Shown here piece by piece: positions 17,072 through 26,331 of a stretch of DNA of 64,000 nucleotides. Origin of the DNA: an uncultured Eubacterium sp. (GTDB lineage: Bacteria; Bacillota; Clostridia; Lachnospirales; Lachnospiraceae). The number at the start of each line of letters is the position of its first letter. Within the stretch, counting starts at the first letter, position 1. Made by a program: the position numbers and the translations under genes. The notes beneath the pieces were generated by a model. It worked only from the letters and a program-made list of their open reading frames with translations. It was not told where the DNA came from and ran no database searches. Location of the stretch: the NCBI GenBank assembly GCA_910589665.1, contig CAJUTR010000006.1:1-64000 (forward strand). Reading direction: 5' to 3'.

Positions 17072-18088
17072 TTAATTAAACCCATACAGCTTCCTCGATA
17101 TGCGGTAACCCCACACAACCATTTTTCTGCCTGCTTTTCCGCGGATCTGCATCGGCTTGCTCAAAACATGTTTATTCACAAGACGGTACATCCCCTTACT
17201 GGAATTTTTCAAATATCTCCAAAGTTCCGATCTCTTTCCCAGACTCTCTTCAGAACCCTCCTTGATCAGAAAAACCGAACTCACTGTCATCATCATAGCC
17301 AGATATTTCACCATGTAATCACGCAGCTTTTTATTGCGGATCTTCGTGAGGTCAAACGCATCGATCATAATCTTATTTACTTTGATCTGCTGGTCGATCC
17401 GGCTCGTCATGACCTTTTCATTGACCGACTGGTCATCCCTGCCGATAAAATAGCGGTAAAGATCGACGTTCATATAATACATCGTTTTGACGGACGGCAG
17501 CGGTTTATATACAAAAATATTATCGACATAAAATGTATGCTTCGGAAGCTCAAGTTCACAGTCATGTAACATCTGTGTGCGGTAAATGACCGAGTGCATC
17601 AGGATATTCTGGCTGATCTTAAACTTCTTCATATCATTCCAGCCAAACACCGTATCGCGCGGAAAAACGCCTTCGTACCGGATCGCCTTATGCTTATGGA
17701 CACTCGGTTTCTCATAAACATAATTTGCCAATAACATATCTACCAGCTTACCTTCCCTCACAAACCTCCGGAGCTGGTCCAGTACTTTGATGAGGGAATC
17801 CCGATCCAGCCAGTCGTCGCTGTCCAGTACTTTAAAATAAATTCCCTCCGCGTTGCGAAGGCCGGTATTCACGGCTTCCCCGTGGCCGCCGTTTTCCTGA
17901 TGCAGCGCCCGGATAATGCCCGGATGCTCCTGTTCAAGCCGATCCGCGATCTTCGCTGTATCGTCCGAGGATCCGTCGTCCACGATCAGGATCTCCACAT
18001 CGTCTCCCCCGGCCAACGCGCTTTCTACCGCATGATCCATATATTCCTGTGAATTATAACAAGGAATTGCTATACTCAAAATCTTCAT
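17072..18088 (-). CDS. Family 2 glycosyltransferase
   Basis: Protein of 338 residues starting MKILSIAIPCYN, with GGAG ten bases upstream; the longer frame from 18142 has no ribosome site. The GT-A fold is visible: IAIPCYNSQEYM (about residue 6), ILIVDDGSSDDT (about residues 34-45) and VLDSDDWLDRDSL (DxD-like metal site, about residues 87-99). The remaining half is helical and basic. It lies seven bases after glf, so it may use UDP-galactofuranose in a surface polysaccharide, but the donor sugar cannot be read from sequence. Confidence 0.85.
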   Translation of the reverse strand: MKILSIAIPCYNSQEYMDHAVESALAGGDDVEILIVDDGSSDDTAKIADRLEQEHPGIIRALHQENGGHGEAVNTGLRNAEGIYFKVLDSDDWLDRDSLIKVLDQLRRFVREGKLVDMLLANYVYEKPSVHKHKAIRYEGVFPRDTVFGWNDMKKFKISQNILMHSVIYRTQMLHDCELELPKHTFYVDNIFVYKPLPSVKTMYYMNVDLYRYFIGRDDQSVNEKVMTSRIDQQIKVNKIMIDAFDLTKIRNKKLRDYMVKYLAMMMTVSSVFLIKEGSEESLGKRSELWRYLKNSSKGMYRLVNKHVLSKPMQIRGKAGRKMVVWGYRISRKLYGFN

Positions 18089-18095
18089 TCCAACT

Positions 18096-19247
18096 CTACT
18101 CCATTCTCTCCGCCATATCCAATGCCCGTTCCACGATCGCATCGATATTATAATACTTATACTCGGCCAGTCTTCCTAACAGGTAAAAACCTGGGATCTG
18201 ATCGACCAACGCCTTATATTTCCCGAAAAGCGCATCATTTTCCGCATTATTGATCGCATAATAAGGAATCTCACCTGGTTTACCAAAGTAAGGCATGGGA
18301 TATTCTTTCACGATCGTAGTATCCTTCGTATCCATTTGTCCAGAAAGATACTTAAATTCCGTAATCCTCGTAAAGTCCTCGCTCACCGTGTAGTTTACGA
18401 CCCCGTGGCTCTGATAGAGCGGTTTGTCATAATGCTCAAACCGAAAATCGAGAGAACGGTATGGTAACCTTCCATACCGGCAGTCGAAAAACTCGTCGAG
18501 CGCACCGGTAAAGATGACCTGTCCATAAAACGGCTTTCCCTCGAAATAGATTTTGACATCTGCCTCGGGATCAAGACGAAGCACCTCTTTGCCCTGACAG
18601 CCCAACCGCACGTCAATCCCCTCAAATGCGAGCATTTTTTCAAATATCTCTGTATACCCACGGAGCGGGATTCCCTGATACGTATCCTGAAAATACCGAT
18701 TATCCCTCGATAACAGTACAGGCACCCTGCCGGACACAGCCGGATCGATCTCCTTTGGCGATTTTCCCCACTGTTTCATAGTATATTTTAAAAACACATT
18801 TTCATACACATAGGCAGCTATTTCCTTCAGGTCTTCGTCCTCGTGGTTCATCAGTTCTAAGATGGGAACTTTTGCTCCCTCTCCAAAGTTATCAACGAGT
18901 TTTTTCTCCAGCGCAGGTGCCCAGTTCCCATAAACCATTTCCAAACTATTTAAGTTAAATGGTATCGGTATTTCACTGTCATGGACCTTCCCGACCACCT
19001 CATGTGAGTAGTCGTACCATTTCGTAAAACGGGAAAGATAGTCGTACACTTTTTTACTGTTTGTGTGAAATATGTGTGGCCCGTACTGGTGGATCAAAAT
19101 ACGATGATCATCGTACCGGTCATAACAGTTGCCCCCGATGTGATCCCTGGCATCAATGACAAGTACCTTCTTCCCCTTTTTCTCCGCCAGTTCCCTTGCC
19201 ATAACCGCTCCGGCAAAACCACAGCCGATTATTATACTATCGTACAT
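18096..19247 (-). CDS. glf: UDP-galactopyranose mutase
   Basis: FAD enzyme of 383 residues that converts UDP-galactopyranose to UDP-galactofuranose for cell-surface glycans. It starts MYDSIIIGCGFAGAV (dinucleotide-binding motif); GGAG lies six bases before this ATG, so the upstream ATGs are less likely. Family hallmarks are HIGGNCYD (about residue 40), HIFHTNSKKVYDYL (about residues 60-75), the MKQWG segment, VPVLLSRDNRYF and the C-terminal LLGRLAEYKYYNIDA. It forms an operon with the family 2 glycosyltransferase. Confidence 0.95.
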   Translation of the reverse strand: MYDSIIIGCGFAGAVMARELAEKKGKKVLVIDARDHIGGNCYDRYDDHRILIHQYGPHIFHTNSKKVYDYLSRFTKWYDYSHEVVGKVHDSEIPIPFNLNSLEMVYGNWAPALEKKLVDNFGEGAKVPILELMNHEDEDLKEIAAYVYENVFLKYTMKQWGKSPKEIDPAVSGRVPVLLSRDNRYFQDTYQGIPLRGYTEIFEKMLAFEGIDVRLGCQGKEVLRLDPEADVKIYFEGKPFYGQVIFTGALDEFFDCRYGRLPYRSLDFRFEHYDKPLYQSHGVVNYTVSEDFTRITEFKYLSGQMDTKDTTIVKEYPMPYFGKPGEIPYYAINNAENDALFGKYKALVDQIPGFYLLGRLAEYKYYNIDAIVERALDMAERME

Positions 19248-19290
19248 ATACATCTCCATTCACTATTCTCAAATATCCTATGGACAACGA

Positions 19291-19695
19291 TCAGGTCAAA
19301 AAACGCATCTTATTATCCGAAGATGCTTTTTTCTGTTGCCGCGGCGCCGATTCTTTTACACCAGCAGCCCCCTGAAGCCGAGTTGTCATCTGATCCTTAC
19401 ACGACCGGCAGTAACGTCCGGTTTTTATAACGGCGCCACAATTTTCACAGTTGAGGCCGATCGGCGACTCATCTGTAAAACAAAGGCGTTCTTCCCGGAT
19501 CCAGCGCTTGATCTGCCGGATGGATACATCCATCTCCGAGGATAGCACATTAATATCTACTTTCGGATTGTCGCGGACGTATTTTTTCACTTCCGCAAAT
19601 TTCTCATCCATTTTTTTTACGCACGCCGGACAAACCCTGTCGCCTTGTACATAATTAAAAAGTCTTCCACAGTTTTTACATGATATGATTTCCAT
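19291..19695 (-). CDS. Zinc-ribbon/HTH protein (flagellar operon protein YvyF-like)
   Basis: Protein of 134 residues with a symmetrical layout: an N-terminal zinc ribbon (CKNCGRLF and CPAC, about residues 6-28), a short helix-turn-helix (VDINVLSSEMDVSIRQIKRW, about residues 46-66), a second zinc ribbon (CENCGAVI and CRSC, about residues 82-100) and a basic tail ending KMRFL. This matches the TIGR03826 flagellar operon protein family, whose molecular role is unclear. It follows comF by 14 bases; comF next to yvyF is known in Bacillus. A paralogue lies at 54766. Confidence 0.75.
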   Translation of the reverse strand: MEIISCKNCGRLFNYVQGDRVCPACVKKMDEKFAEVKKYVRDNPKVDINVLSSEMDVSIRQIKRWIREERLCFTDESPIGLNCENCGAVIKTGRYCRSCKDQMTTRLQGAAGVKESAPRQQKKASSDNKMRFLT

Positions 19696-19709
19696 AAGTT
19701 ACCTCCATT

Positions 19710-20426
19710 CTATCCACCGCCGATACAAAGGCAGAGAAAATATATTCTTTTTGCTCCCTCCTCCTTCAACACCTTACCACATGCCTCAAGGGTCGCGCCC
19801 GTCGTATAAATATCATCTACGAGCAAGATCGTTCGATACGGTTTCTTTCCCTCACGGACTGCGAATCCCTTTTGGAGGTTGCAAAATCTAGCTTTGCTGT
19901 CTAACCCCTTTTGGGGCTTCGTATTGTGCGTACGGATGAGATGATCCGGATCGACCGGGATTCCCAGCCGCTCTCCGACTTCTTCTGCCAGACATGCCGC
20001 CTGGTTAAACCCACGAAACCTCATTTTCTTTTTATGGATCGGAACCGGAAGTATGGCATCCGGTGATATCCTGCGCACCCACGCGCCGTAATGCTCCGCC
20101 AGCTGACTTCCGAAATACGAGCCGCCCACTGTCTCACCATCATACTTAAAATAGCGGATCGCCTTCTGCATCGAACGCTCATATGGGTATAACGCAAAAC
20201 CGGCTTCTACGTAAAAAGTACGGTCACGGCAATCCACACACAGTTCCTCTTCCATGTCTGACACCGGCTTCGAACATCTCCGGCATCTCGGTTCGGTCAA
20301 CGGCCGTACTTTGCGGCGGCACTCACCGCACATACTTTTCCCATCCGACTCCCGCAGGATCCGGTGGCACACAACACATTTTTCAGGATACAGAACATCC
20401 AAAATCTTATGATGCAAAATTCCCAA
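19710..20426 (-). CDS. comF: ComF family phosphoribosyltransferase-like protein
   Basis: Protein of 238 residues. The N-terminal zinc finger has eight Cys in CxxC pairs (CVVC, CGEC, CRRC, CVDC; about residues 17-62). The C-terminal PRTase-like domain has PVPIHKKKMRFRGFNQA (about residues 125-141) and the PRPP loop ILLVDDIYTTGATL (about residues 201-214). ComF assists uptake of single-stranded DNA in competent bacteria and interacts with helicase and DprA-type proteins. Here it lies downstream of recD2, which fits a recombination-related unit. Confidence 0.9.
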   Translation of the reverse strand: MGILHHKILDVLYPEKCVVCHRILRESDGKSMCGECRRKVRPLTEPRCRRCSKPVSDMEEELCVDCRDRTFYVEAGFALYPYERSMQKAIRYFKYDGETVGGSYFGSQLAEHYGAWVRRISPDAILPVPIHKKKMRFRGFNQAACLAEEVGERLGIPVDPDHLIRTHNTKPQKGLDSKARFCNLQKGFAVREGKKPYRTILLVDDIYTTGATLEACGKVLKEEGAKRIYFLCLCIGGG

Positions 20427-20502
20427 CCCCTAACGAAACAAACTCCTCTTCCCTTTACAGGAAAGTTCTCCTACGCCACTCTCTTTCTATTCTAACAAAA
20501 AA

Positions 20503-22752
20503 CTAGTTCTTTTGCAATTCTTTTAGTCGAATTTCCAACGTAGAATATCGTTTCTGCTCCGACTGGTTGCCGATCATATCGTAAACCGCTTTTTTACTGC
20601 CGACGAGCGTCACACACTTTTTCGCCCGTGTGACTGCCGTATACAGCAGATTTCGGTTCATCAGCACCTTTGGCCCGCCCAAAAGAGGAATGACGACTGC
20701 CGGATATTCGCTTCCCTGCGATTTGTGGATCGTGATGGCGTAAGCCAGTTCCAACTCATCCATATCACCAAAACCATACGTCACGAGCTTATCCTCATCA
20801 AATACGACCGTCATCTCTTTCTGAAAGAGGTCAATGTCGCGGATGATCCCGCAATCTCCGTTAAATATTCCGGTTCCCTCCTCCGTGACGACGCCGTGGA
20901 ATCCTTCTATCCGCCATGCCATCTGATAATTATTTTTGATCTGCATGACCTTATCCCCCTCGCGGAAGACCGTGCCGTGCACTTCTATCTGCGACTTCTT
21001 CCCGCTTTCTGGGTTTAGATATTTCTGCAGGATCTGATTGCAGCGGATGACGCCCAGTTCCCCTTTTTTCATCGGCGTGAGTACCTGCACATCAAACGCC
21101 GTACAGTCGGTGTATTTTGGCATCTTATCCCGCACGAGCCACAGCATGACCTCGAGTACGCCGTGGCTGTCTTCTTTTTCCAGACAGAAAAAATCCCTGC
21201 TCTTATTGTCAAGCGTCACCACCTCGCCGTGATTGATCTTATGCGCATTTACGACGATATCGCTCTCCGCCGCCTGCCGGAAGATCCGCTCAAGCTTCAC
21301 GACGCTGAAACACCCCGATCCGATAATATCGCGCAGCACATTCCCAGGCCCCACGCTGGGAAGCTGGTTTACATCCCCAACGAGAATGAGACGCGTTCCG
21401 ACAGATATGGCTTTTAACAAACTTGTAAACAGGTAGATATCCACCATCGACATCTCATCGATGATGATGACATCCGCTTCGAGCGGATTCCACTCGTTGC
21501 GCTCAAACCTGCCTTGCTCGACACCCGGCTGCATATCGCCAGACACCGCATTCCCGCCCTCGGCAGCGCCATTGTACTGTAACATACGGTGTATCGTCTG
21601 CGTTTCCCGCCCGGTCGTCTCCCCCAGCCTTTTAGCGGCCCGTCCGGTAGGCGCGGCAAGAAGGATCGTCTGCCCTTCCGACTCCAGAAGTTTAATGATC
21701 ATATTTACCGTCGTCGTTTTTCCCGTACCCGGCCCTCCGGTGATAACGAGCAGTCCATGGTTCATGGATTCCCTGACAGCCGTGATCTGCTGTCCGTCTA
21801 ATTCAAGGTCCAGTTCCCGCTGCAGGTTGCGGATCGTGGCATCGAGCGAGGCGTCATTTGTACTTGTTATGTTCTCTAGATCCAAAAGCATACGGGCACA
21901 GTTCAATTCACTGTAATACAGGATCGGCAGATACATCCGCTCCCCGTCCCGCACGATACTCTTATCCATCTCCATTTCATCGGCCATCGCCATCAGTCGG
22001 TCCACTCCGACACCGAGAAATTCCACACAGTTCCGATAAAGCAGTTCGGTTGGCATATAAATATGCCCGGAACTGCTGCCTAGTCCGAGCACGTATAAAA
22101 TACCTGCGCGGATGCGAAAATCCGAATCCATATCGAGGCCAGTCTTCCTCGCAATGCCGTCGGCAATCTTAAATCCCACGCCACGGATATCTTCAGCCAT
22201 TTTATAAGGATTATTTTTCACGATCCCGTACAGATCCGCGTGGTAAGTCTGATAGATCTTCACAGCCAGCTGGTTGCTGATCCCGTACTGCTGCAAGAAA
22301 ATCAAGGCATCCCGCATCTCCCGTTTTTCCTCGAACTGGGACGAAATATCTGCCGCCTTTTTTTCACTGATCCCCTTTACTTCACTCAACCGTTCTGGTT
22401 CGTTCTCAATGATGTCAAATGTCTTTTCCCCGAACTTGTCGGTAATGCGTTTTGCCAGTCCGCCCCCGATGCCTTTTATGGCCCCCGACCCTAAATACCG
22501 CTGCATCGACACTACATCGCCCGGTGCCCGGCTCTCGCTTTTTTCCACTTTAAACTGCTCATGGTATGTCGGATGCGTTACCATCGTTCCATAAAGTACC
22601 ATATACTCTCCTTCGTTGATAAAGGGAAACGTACCGACGCAGGTTTCCAAAACCTCTCCGTCCTCGTCCTCGCAGGCAAATTCAAAAACCGTGTATCCGT
22701 TTTCCATGTTCCGGTATATAATATGTTCTACATAACCATTTCGTTCTTCCAT
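20503..22752 (-). CDS. recD2: ATP-dependent RecD-like DNA helicase
   Basis: SF1B helicase of 749 residues, the usual RecD2 length. The N-terminal OB-like domain and helix-hairpin-helix region (about residues 70-200, with GIGGGLAKRITDKFG and GISEKKAADI) are followed by the motor: Walker A GGPGTGKTT (about residue 339), Walker B VIIIDEMSMVD, motif III LILVGDVNQLPSVGPG, and the C-terminal TYGFGDMDELELAYAITIHKSQGSEYPAVV and YTAVTRAK motifs. RecD2 acts 5'-3' in DNA repair without RecBC. It begins a unit running into comF and the zinc-ribbon gene. Confidence 0.95.
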   Translation of the reverse strand: MEERNGYVEHIIYRNMENGYTVFEFACEDEDGEVLETCVGTFPFINEGEYMVLYGTMVTHPTYHEQFKVEKSESRAPGDVVSMQRYLGSGAIKGIGGGLAKRITDKFGEKTFDIIENEPERLSEVKGISEKKAADISSQFEEKREMRDALIFLQQYGISNQLAVKIYQTYHADLYGIVKNNPYKMAEDIRGVGFKIADGIARKTGLDMDSDFRIRAGILYVLGLGSSSGHIYMPTELLYRNCVEFLGVGVDRLMAMADEMEMDKSIVRDGERMYLPILYYSELNCARMLLDLENITSTNDASLDATIRNLQRELDLELDGQQITAVRESMNHGLLVITGGPGTGKTTTVNMIIKLLESEGQTILLAAPTGRAAKRLGETTGRETQTIHRMLQYNGAAEGGNAVSGDMQPGVEQGRFERNEWNPLEADVIIIDEMSMVDIYLFTSLLKAISVGTRLILVGDVNQLPSVGPGNVLRDIIGSGCFSVVKLERIFRQAAESDIVVNAHKINHGEVVTLDNKSRDFFCLEKEDSHGVLEVMLWLVRDKMPKYTDCTAFDVQVLTPMKKGELGVIRCNQILQKYLNPESGKKSQIEVHGTVFREGDKVMQIKNNYQMAWRIEGFHGVVTEEGTGIFNGDCGIIRDIDLFQKEMTVVFDEDKLVTYGFGDMDELELAYAITIHKSQGSEYPAVVIPLLGGPKVLMNRNLLYTAVTRAKKCVTLVGSKKAVYDMIGNQSEQKRYSTLEIRLKELQKN

Positions 22753-22840
22753 GATGATATCCTAGTCTCCAACTGTAAATATGCGCCGTGAACACCCGAC
22801 GCCTGAATGACCTTGCCATCCGTTCCATTCAATCAAACTA

Positions 22841-22867
22841 AAACAGCGTCCCGACGGGACGCTGTTT
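22841..22867 (-). terminator. Terminator of the mbl-flagellar operon
   Basis: AAACAGCGTCCC and GGGACGCTGTTT form a perfect 12-bp stem with a three-base loop; reading the minus strand it is followed by TTTAGTTTG. It separates the flagellar genes from recD2. Confidence 0.85.
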
Positions 22868-22907
22868 CTTTCACTGGATCGAAACGTATCACATTTCGAC
22901 CTCCGCA

Positions 22908-23297
22908 TCATTCGGATCCTTCCAAAGCCTGTGCAGTGATGCCTGCATTTCTCGCCATAGATTCGTACAACGTCTGTGCAATGCCCAGTCCCTGCCCGGA
23001 TTTTACCATGTTCTGTGCCACCGCCTGATACATCTGGTCACTGAACATATTTGTATATTCATTGCCATCCTCGTCCTCTTCATCACTGAATACTTTGGCT
23101 GTCTGTTCCATCGTCTCAAACATCTTCTGTACGAGATAGACTTCAAACTCCTCGCACGCCGCCATCATTTCATCTTCCGTCTGCGCGCCCTCGATCGAAC
23201 TCGTCAGTTTTCCGGAAGAAGCCATCCCGGTTAACGCGTCAGCGCTCATCGTCGAAGCCGCAAGGCTGCCATATGGATTATTTACTGCGAATGACAT
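22908..23297 (-). CDS. Flagellar rod-binding protein (FlgJ N-terminal type)
   Basis: Protein of 129 residues with the rod-binding domain only: CEEFEVYLVQKMFETMEQTAKVF (about residues 48-70), then MFSDQMYQAVAQNMVKSGQGLGIAQTLYESM. The C-terminal muramidase domain of proteobacterial FlgJ is absent, as is normal in Firmicutes. It should help rod assembly beneath the hook. It is the last gene of the mbl-flgF-flgG unit. GGAAGG precedes the ATG. Confidence 0.85.
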   Translation of the reverse strand: MSFAVNNPYGSLAASTMSADALTGMASSGKLTSSIEGAQTEDEMMAACEEFEVYLVQKMFETMEQTAKVFSDEEDEDGNEYTNMFSDQMYQAVAQNMVKSGQGLGIAQTLYESMARNAGITAQALEGSE

Positions 23298-23343
23298 CAC
23301 GCCACCTTCCTCTCACTCAATACGATCCCTGCCCGGTTACCGA

Positions 23344-24150
23344 TCAGGATCTCAGATTATTTGCCTGCTGCAGCATCTCGTCCGATGCGGTGATCGCCTT
23401 TGAATTCATCTCATACGCACGCTGTGCCACGATCATATTCACCATTTCGTCGGCTGCCTGTACGTTGGAACCTTCGAGGCGGCCGGATACTATTTTAGAA
23501 TTGAGCTGATTCGCCGAGTAGACTGTCACAGCCCCAGACGCCGGCGATTCTTTCATCATCGTATCCGATATGCGCTCCAATCCCGAAGGATTTGGGAAAA
23601 ACGCGAGTCCCATCTGGATGTTCAAAGGCTGCTCATTTCCTTCCCTGTTCCGATATGTAAAGTTTCCAAACTGATCGACTGAAAGTTTTGCTGAATCAAC
23701 ATCGGCATCAAACGTGATCGGGTTTCCTGCCATGTCAAGAACCGCATTACCGTTTGAGTCGGTCATTGCCAGTCCGTTCTCGGTAATAGATACATAGAAA
23801 TTACCATTTCTCGTGTATCCGGTCGATCCGTCATTGAGCTGGATCATGAAAAATCCCTCGCCCTGGATCGCATAATCAAATTCTCCCGCTGATTCAAGCA
23901 GCGGCCCCTGCGTAAAATCGGTGACGATCGCTGCCGGCCTCACGCCAAGTCCAACCTGCGCCCCGACTGGTTTCGGCGCCCCCGTACTGTCGTAAGACTT
24001 TCGCTGAAGTGTCTGATAGATCAATGATTTAAAATTGACCGCTTCTGTTTTATAGCCTGTCGAGTTAATGTTTGACAGATTATTTGCCACGGTGTCCAAA
24101 TTTGTCTGTTGGGCGATCATGCCAGTTGCCGCCGTCCAAAGTGAACGCAT
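23344..24150 (-). CDS. flgG: Flagellar basal-body distal rod protein FlgG
   Basis: Protein of 268 residues, or 269 if the preceding ATG is used; GGAGG lies 8-11 bases upstream. The N-terminal LWTAATGMIAQQTNLDTVANNLSN is the rod/hook family signature, and the C-terminal coiled coil (NVQAADEMVNMIVAQRAYEMNSKAI) completes it. The middle DYAIQGEGFFMIQL and GYTRNGNFYV strands are the FlgG-type domain. It corresponds to B. subtilis FlhP. It is exported by the flagellar type III system and forms part of the rod. Confidence 0.9.
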   Translation of the reverse strand: MRSLWTAATGMIAQQTNLDTVANNLSNINSTGYKTEAVNFKSLIYQTLQRKSYDSTGAPKPVGAQVGLGVRPAAIVTDFTQGPLLESAGEFDYAIQGEGFFMIQLNDGSTGYTRNGNFYVSITENGLAMTDSNGNAVLDMAGNPITFDADVDSAKLSVDQFGNFTYRNREGNEQPLNIQMGLAFFPNPSGLERISDTMMKESPASGAVTVYSANQLNSKIVSGRLEGSNVQAADEMVNMIVAQRAYEMNSKAITASDEMLQQANNLRS

Positions 24151-24193
24151 CATATCTGTTTCCTCCAATCATTCATTCCTGCAAGCACACAGT

Positions 24194-24262
24194 CAGCAGA
24201 TCCTTCCAAACGAAAATGACGGCCTTATCCATCATCTGCACATCGCCCGGATCATCTTCTGA
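24194..24262 (-). repeat. Partial duplicate of the 3' end of flgF
   Basis: The spacer between flgF and flgG holds an imperfect copy of the last coding segment of flgF. Two blocks are identical: 18 bases (24218-24235 versus 24302-24319) and 22 bases (24241-24262 versus 24326-24347). The copy has a few changed or missing bases between and beyond the blocks and no longer keeps the reading frame. It looks like the scar of a local duplication. Confidence 0.8.
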
Positions 24263-24277
24263 CCATTGAAACTACAA

Positions 24278-25054
24278 TCAACCGAGTTTTCCAACCGAAT
24301 TGACGGCCTTATCCATCATGCCGTCCATCGCCCGGATCATCTTCTGATTGGCTTCGTATGCTCTCGTTATAGTAATCATATCGACCATTTCTGCTACAAC
24401 ATTAACGTTTGACTGTTCTGTATATCCCTGAATGACCGATGCCGTAGAGGCAATCTCCCTCGCGCCGTCTACGGTCGTATACAAATTATCTCCCAATTTT
24501 GCCAAATAATCATAGTCTTCAAAGTCTGTGACCTGCAACTGGTCTACGACGGCTCCGTCTGCCATGATCGTTCCATCTTTGTCTATGGCAATGCTCTTGG
24601 CATCCGTATCAATCCGGATATCGCCGCCCTTTCCCTGCACCCTGTTTCCTTCGGTATCCACGAGATACCCGTCTTTTGTCACCTGGAAACTGCCGTCTCT
24701 TGTATATCTCGTTGTGGTCTGTCCTTTACTGTTCGTATGATGGATCGTAAAAAATCCATTGCCGCTCAGCGCCATGTCGAACGTTCCGCCGGTATCCCGG
24801 AGAGACCCCTGCGTATAATCCGTATAAACCTCGCCTACTTTCACACCCAAACTCATCGTGCCGATCGCCTGATTGTGATATGCCTGGGATCCGTCCCTGA
24901 TCTTCAGCGTTAATAACTGGTCAAATGCCTGACTGCTTACGCTGTCAGCTTTGTATCCATACGTGTCCGCATTTGCCAGGTTATTTGACACTACATCCAA
25001 CCGTTTCTGCTCGTTGACCATCCCTGTCCAAGCAGTATAAAGACCTCTTAACAT
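24278..25054 (-). CDS. flgF: Flagellar basal-body rod protein FlgF (FlhO-like)
   Basis: Protein of 258 residues starting MLRGLYTAWTGMVNEQKRLD, with GGAGG seven bases upstream. The N-terminal rod signature (VVSNNLANADTYGYKAD), the FDMALSGNGFFTI core and the C-terminal coiled coil (NVNVVAEMVDMITITRAYEANQKMI) identify a proximal-rod protein. It sits between mreB/mbl and flgG exactly as flhO does in Bacillus. It is exported by the flagellar secretion apparatus. Confidence 0.88.
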   Translation of the reverse strand: MLRGLYTAWTGMVNEQKRLDVVSNNLANADTYGYKADSVSSQAFDQLLTLKIRDGSQAYHNQAIGTMSLGVKVGEVYTDYTQGSLRDTGGTFDMALSGNGFFTIHHTNSKGQTTTRYTRDGSFQVTKDGYLVDTEGNRVQGKGGDIRIDTDAKSIAIDKDGTIMADGAVVDQLQVTDFEDYDYLAKLGDNLYTTVDGAREIASTASVIQGYTEQSNVNVVAEMVDMITITRAYEANQKMIRAMDGMMDKAVNSVGKLG

Positions 25055-25096
25055 ATGTTCCTCCAATCCAACGTAAAAAACTATATTTTCCCTGCG

Positions 25097-26083
25097 TTAA
25101 TCCTCTCCCGAGGTTCCACTCAGGAATTCCACATATTTTCCGGTGCCTACCGCAACGGCCGTCATCGGTTCCTCTGCTGTCATCGTCGTGATCCCCGTCT
25201 TACTTTCGATCAGTTCTTCCAATCCATACAGCAGGCTTCCACCGCCGGTGAGAACGATACCCCTGTCAGCGATATCGGCTGCCAGTTCAGGCGGCGTCTT
25301 CTCTAGTACGCTGTGGACAGCATCGACGATCTGCAAAGTCGTGTCTTTCAGCGCCTCCTCCGTCTCTTTGGAAGTGACCGTGATCGTCTTTGGCAGACCT
25401 GTCACAAGATTCCGCCCGCGGACATCCACCTGTTCCACTTCGGGACGTGGAAATGCCGATCCGATCCGGATCTTGATATCCTCGGCCGTCCTCTCGCCGA
25501 TCAGGAGATTATGTTTCTTTCTCATATATCTGACAATGGCATCATCGAAATCGTCCCCGGCTATCTTGATGGAAGTACTGACTACCGTCCCCCCCAAAGA
25601 AATCACCGCGATATCTGACGTTCCTCCGCCAATATCTACAATCATGTTACCACAAGGCCTCGCAATGTCGATCCCCGCGCCGATGGCTGCCGCGATCGGC
25701 TCCTCAATAATCTTAACATCTCGCGCCCCTGCCTGAAAAGCGGCATCTTCCACCGCTTTCCGCTCGACCTCCGTGACGCCGCTCGGCACACATATACTGA
25801 TCAGAGGCTTACGGAACCGCTGCCTTCCAACGGCTTTCTGGATAAAATATTTCAACATTTTTTCCGTTACGGTGTAATCTGAGATCACACCCTGACGCAA
25901 CGGACGCACGGCTACGATATTGCCAGGCGTACGGCCAAGCATGAGCCTTGCCTCTTCCCCAATCGCTTTAATCCTGTTCGTATCCCTGTCAAAAGCAACC
26001 ACGCTAGGCTCTTTCAGGACAACACCCTTTTCTTTTACATAGACCAGGATGCTGGCCGTACCTAAATCTATTCCAATGTCCAT
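25097..26083 (-). CDS. mreB: MreB/Mbl actin-like rod-shape protein
   Basis: Bacterial actin of 328 residues that guides lateral cell-wall synthesis. It starts MDIGIDLGTASILVYVK; GGAG nine bases upstream supports 26083 over the longer frame. Nucleotide-binding motifs are present: phosphate 1 IDLGTAS, IIEEPIAAAIGAG, phosphate 2 MIVDIGGGTSDIAV and adenosine GIVLTGGGSLLYG. The link to flgF and flgG downstream points to the Mbl type (B. subtilis mbl-flhO-flhP). It does not sit with mreC/mreD. Confidence 0.92.
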   Translation of the reverse strand: MDIGIDLGTASILVYVKEKGVVLKEPSVVAFDRDTNRIKAIGEEARLMLGRTPGNIVAVRPLRQGVISDYTVTEKMLKYFIQKAVGRQRFRKPLISICVPSGVTEVERKAVEDAAFQAGARDVKIIEEPIAAAIGAGIDIARPCGNMIVDIGGGTSDIAVISLGGTVVSTSIKIAGDDFDDAIVRYMRKKHNLLIGERTAEDIKIRIGSAFPRPEVEQVDVRGRNLVTGLPKTITVTSKETEEALKDTTLQIVDAVHSVLEKTPPELAADIADRGIVLTGGGSLLYGLEELIESKTGITTMTAEEPMTAVAVGTGKYVEFLSGTSGED

Positions 26084-26176
26084 GACTTTCTCCTTTCCAT
26101 TCTTCCCCAATTTCGTATATGAAAACCATTCTTCTGTCCAAACTGTTATGATCCAAGAAAAAACCCACTCTATTCT

Positions 26177-26204
26177 ATTATAAACCCATTCTCATTTTTT
26201 TCAA
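26177..26204 (-). promoter_or_regulatory. Promoter of the mbl-flgF-flgG operon
   Basis: On the minus strand TTGAAA (26199-26204) and TATAAT (26177-26182) are separated by 16 bases, about 95 bases before the mbl start. Confidence 0.7.
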
Positions 26205-26331
26205 ATGTTTTTTACATATTTAACATATAATTCACAATTTGTCCTGTCTCCTATGCTCTCTTTCTGCCTATCACGAGTTTCACCCAAGTTTACCCGCGTT
26301 GTGCAAAACTCGCAAATAAGTGCGCAAACAC

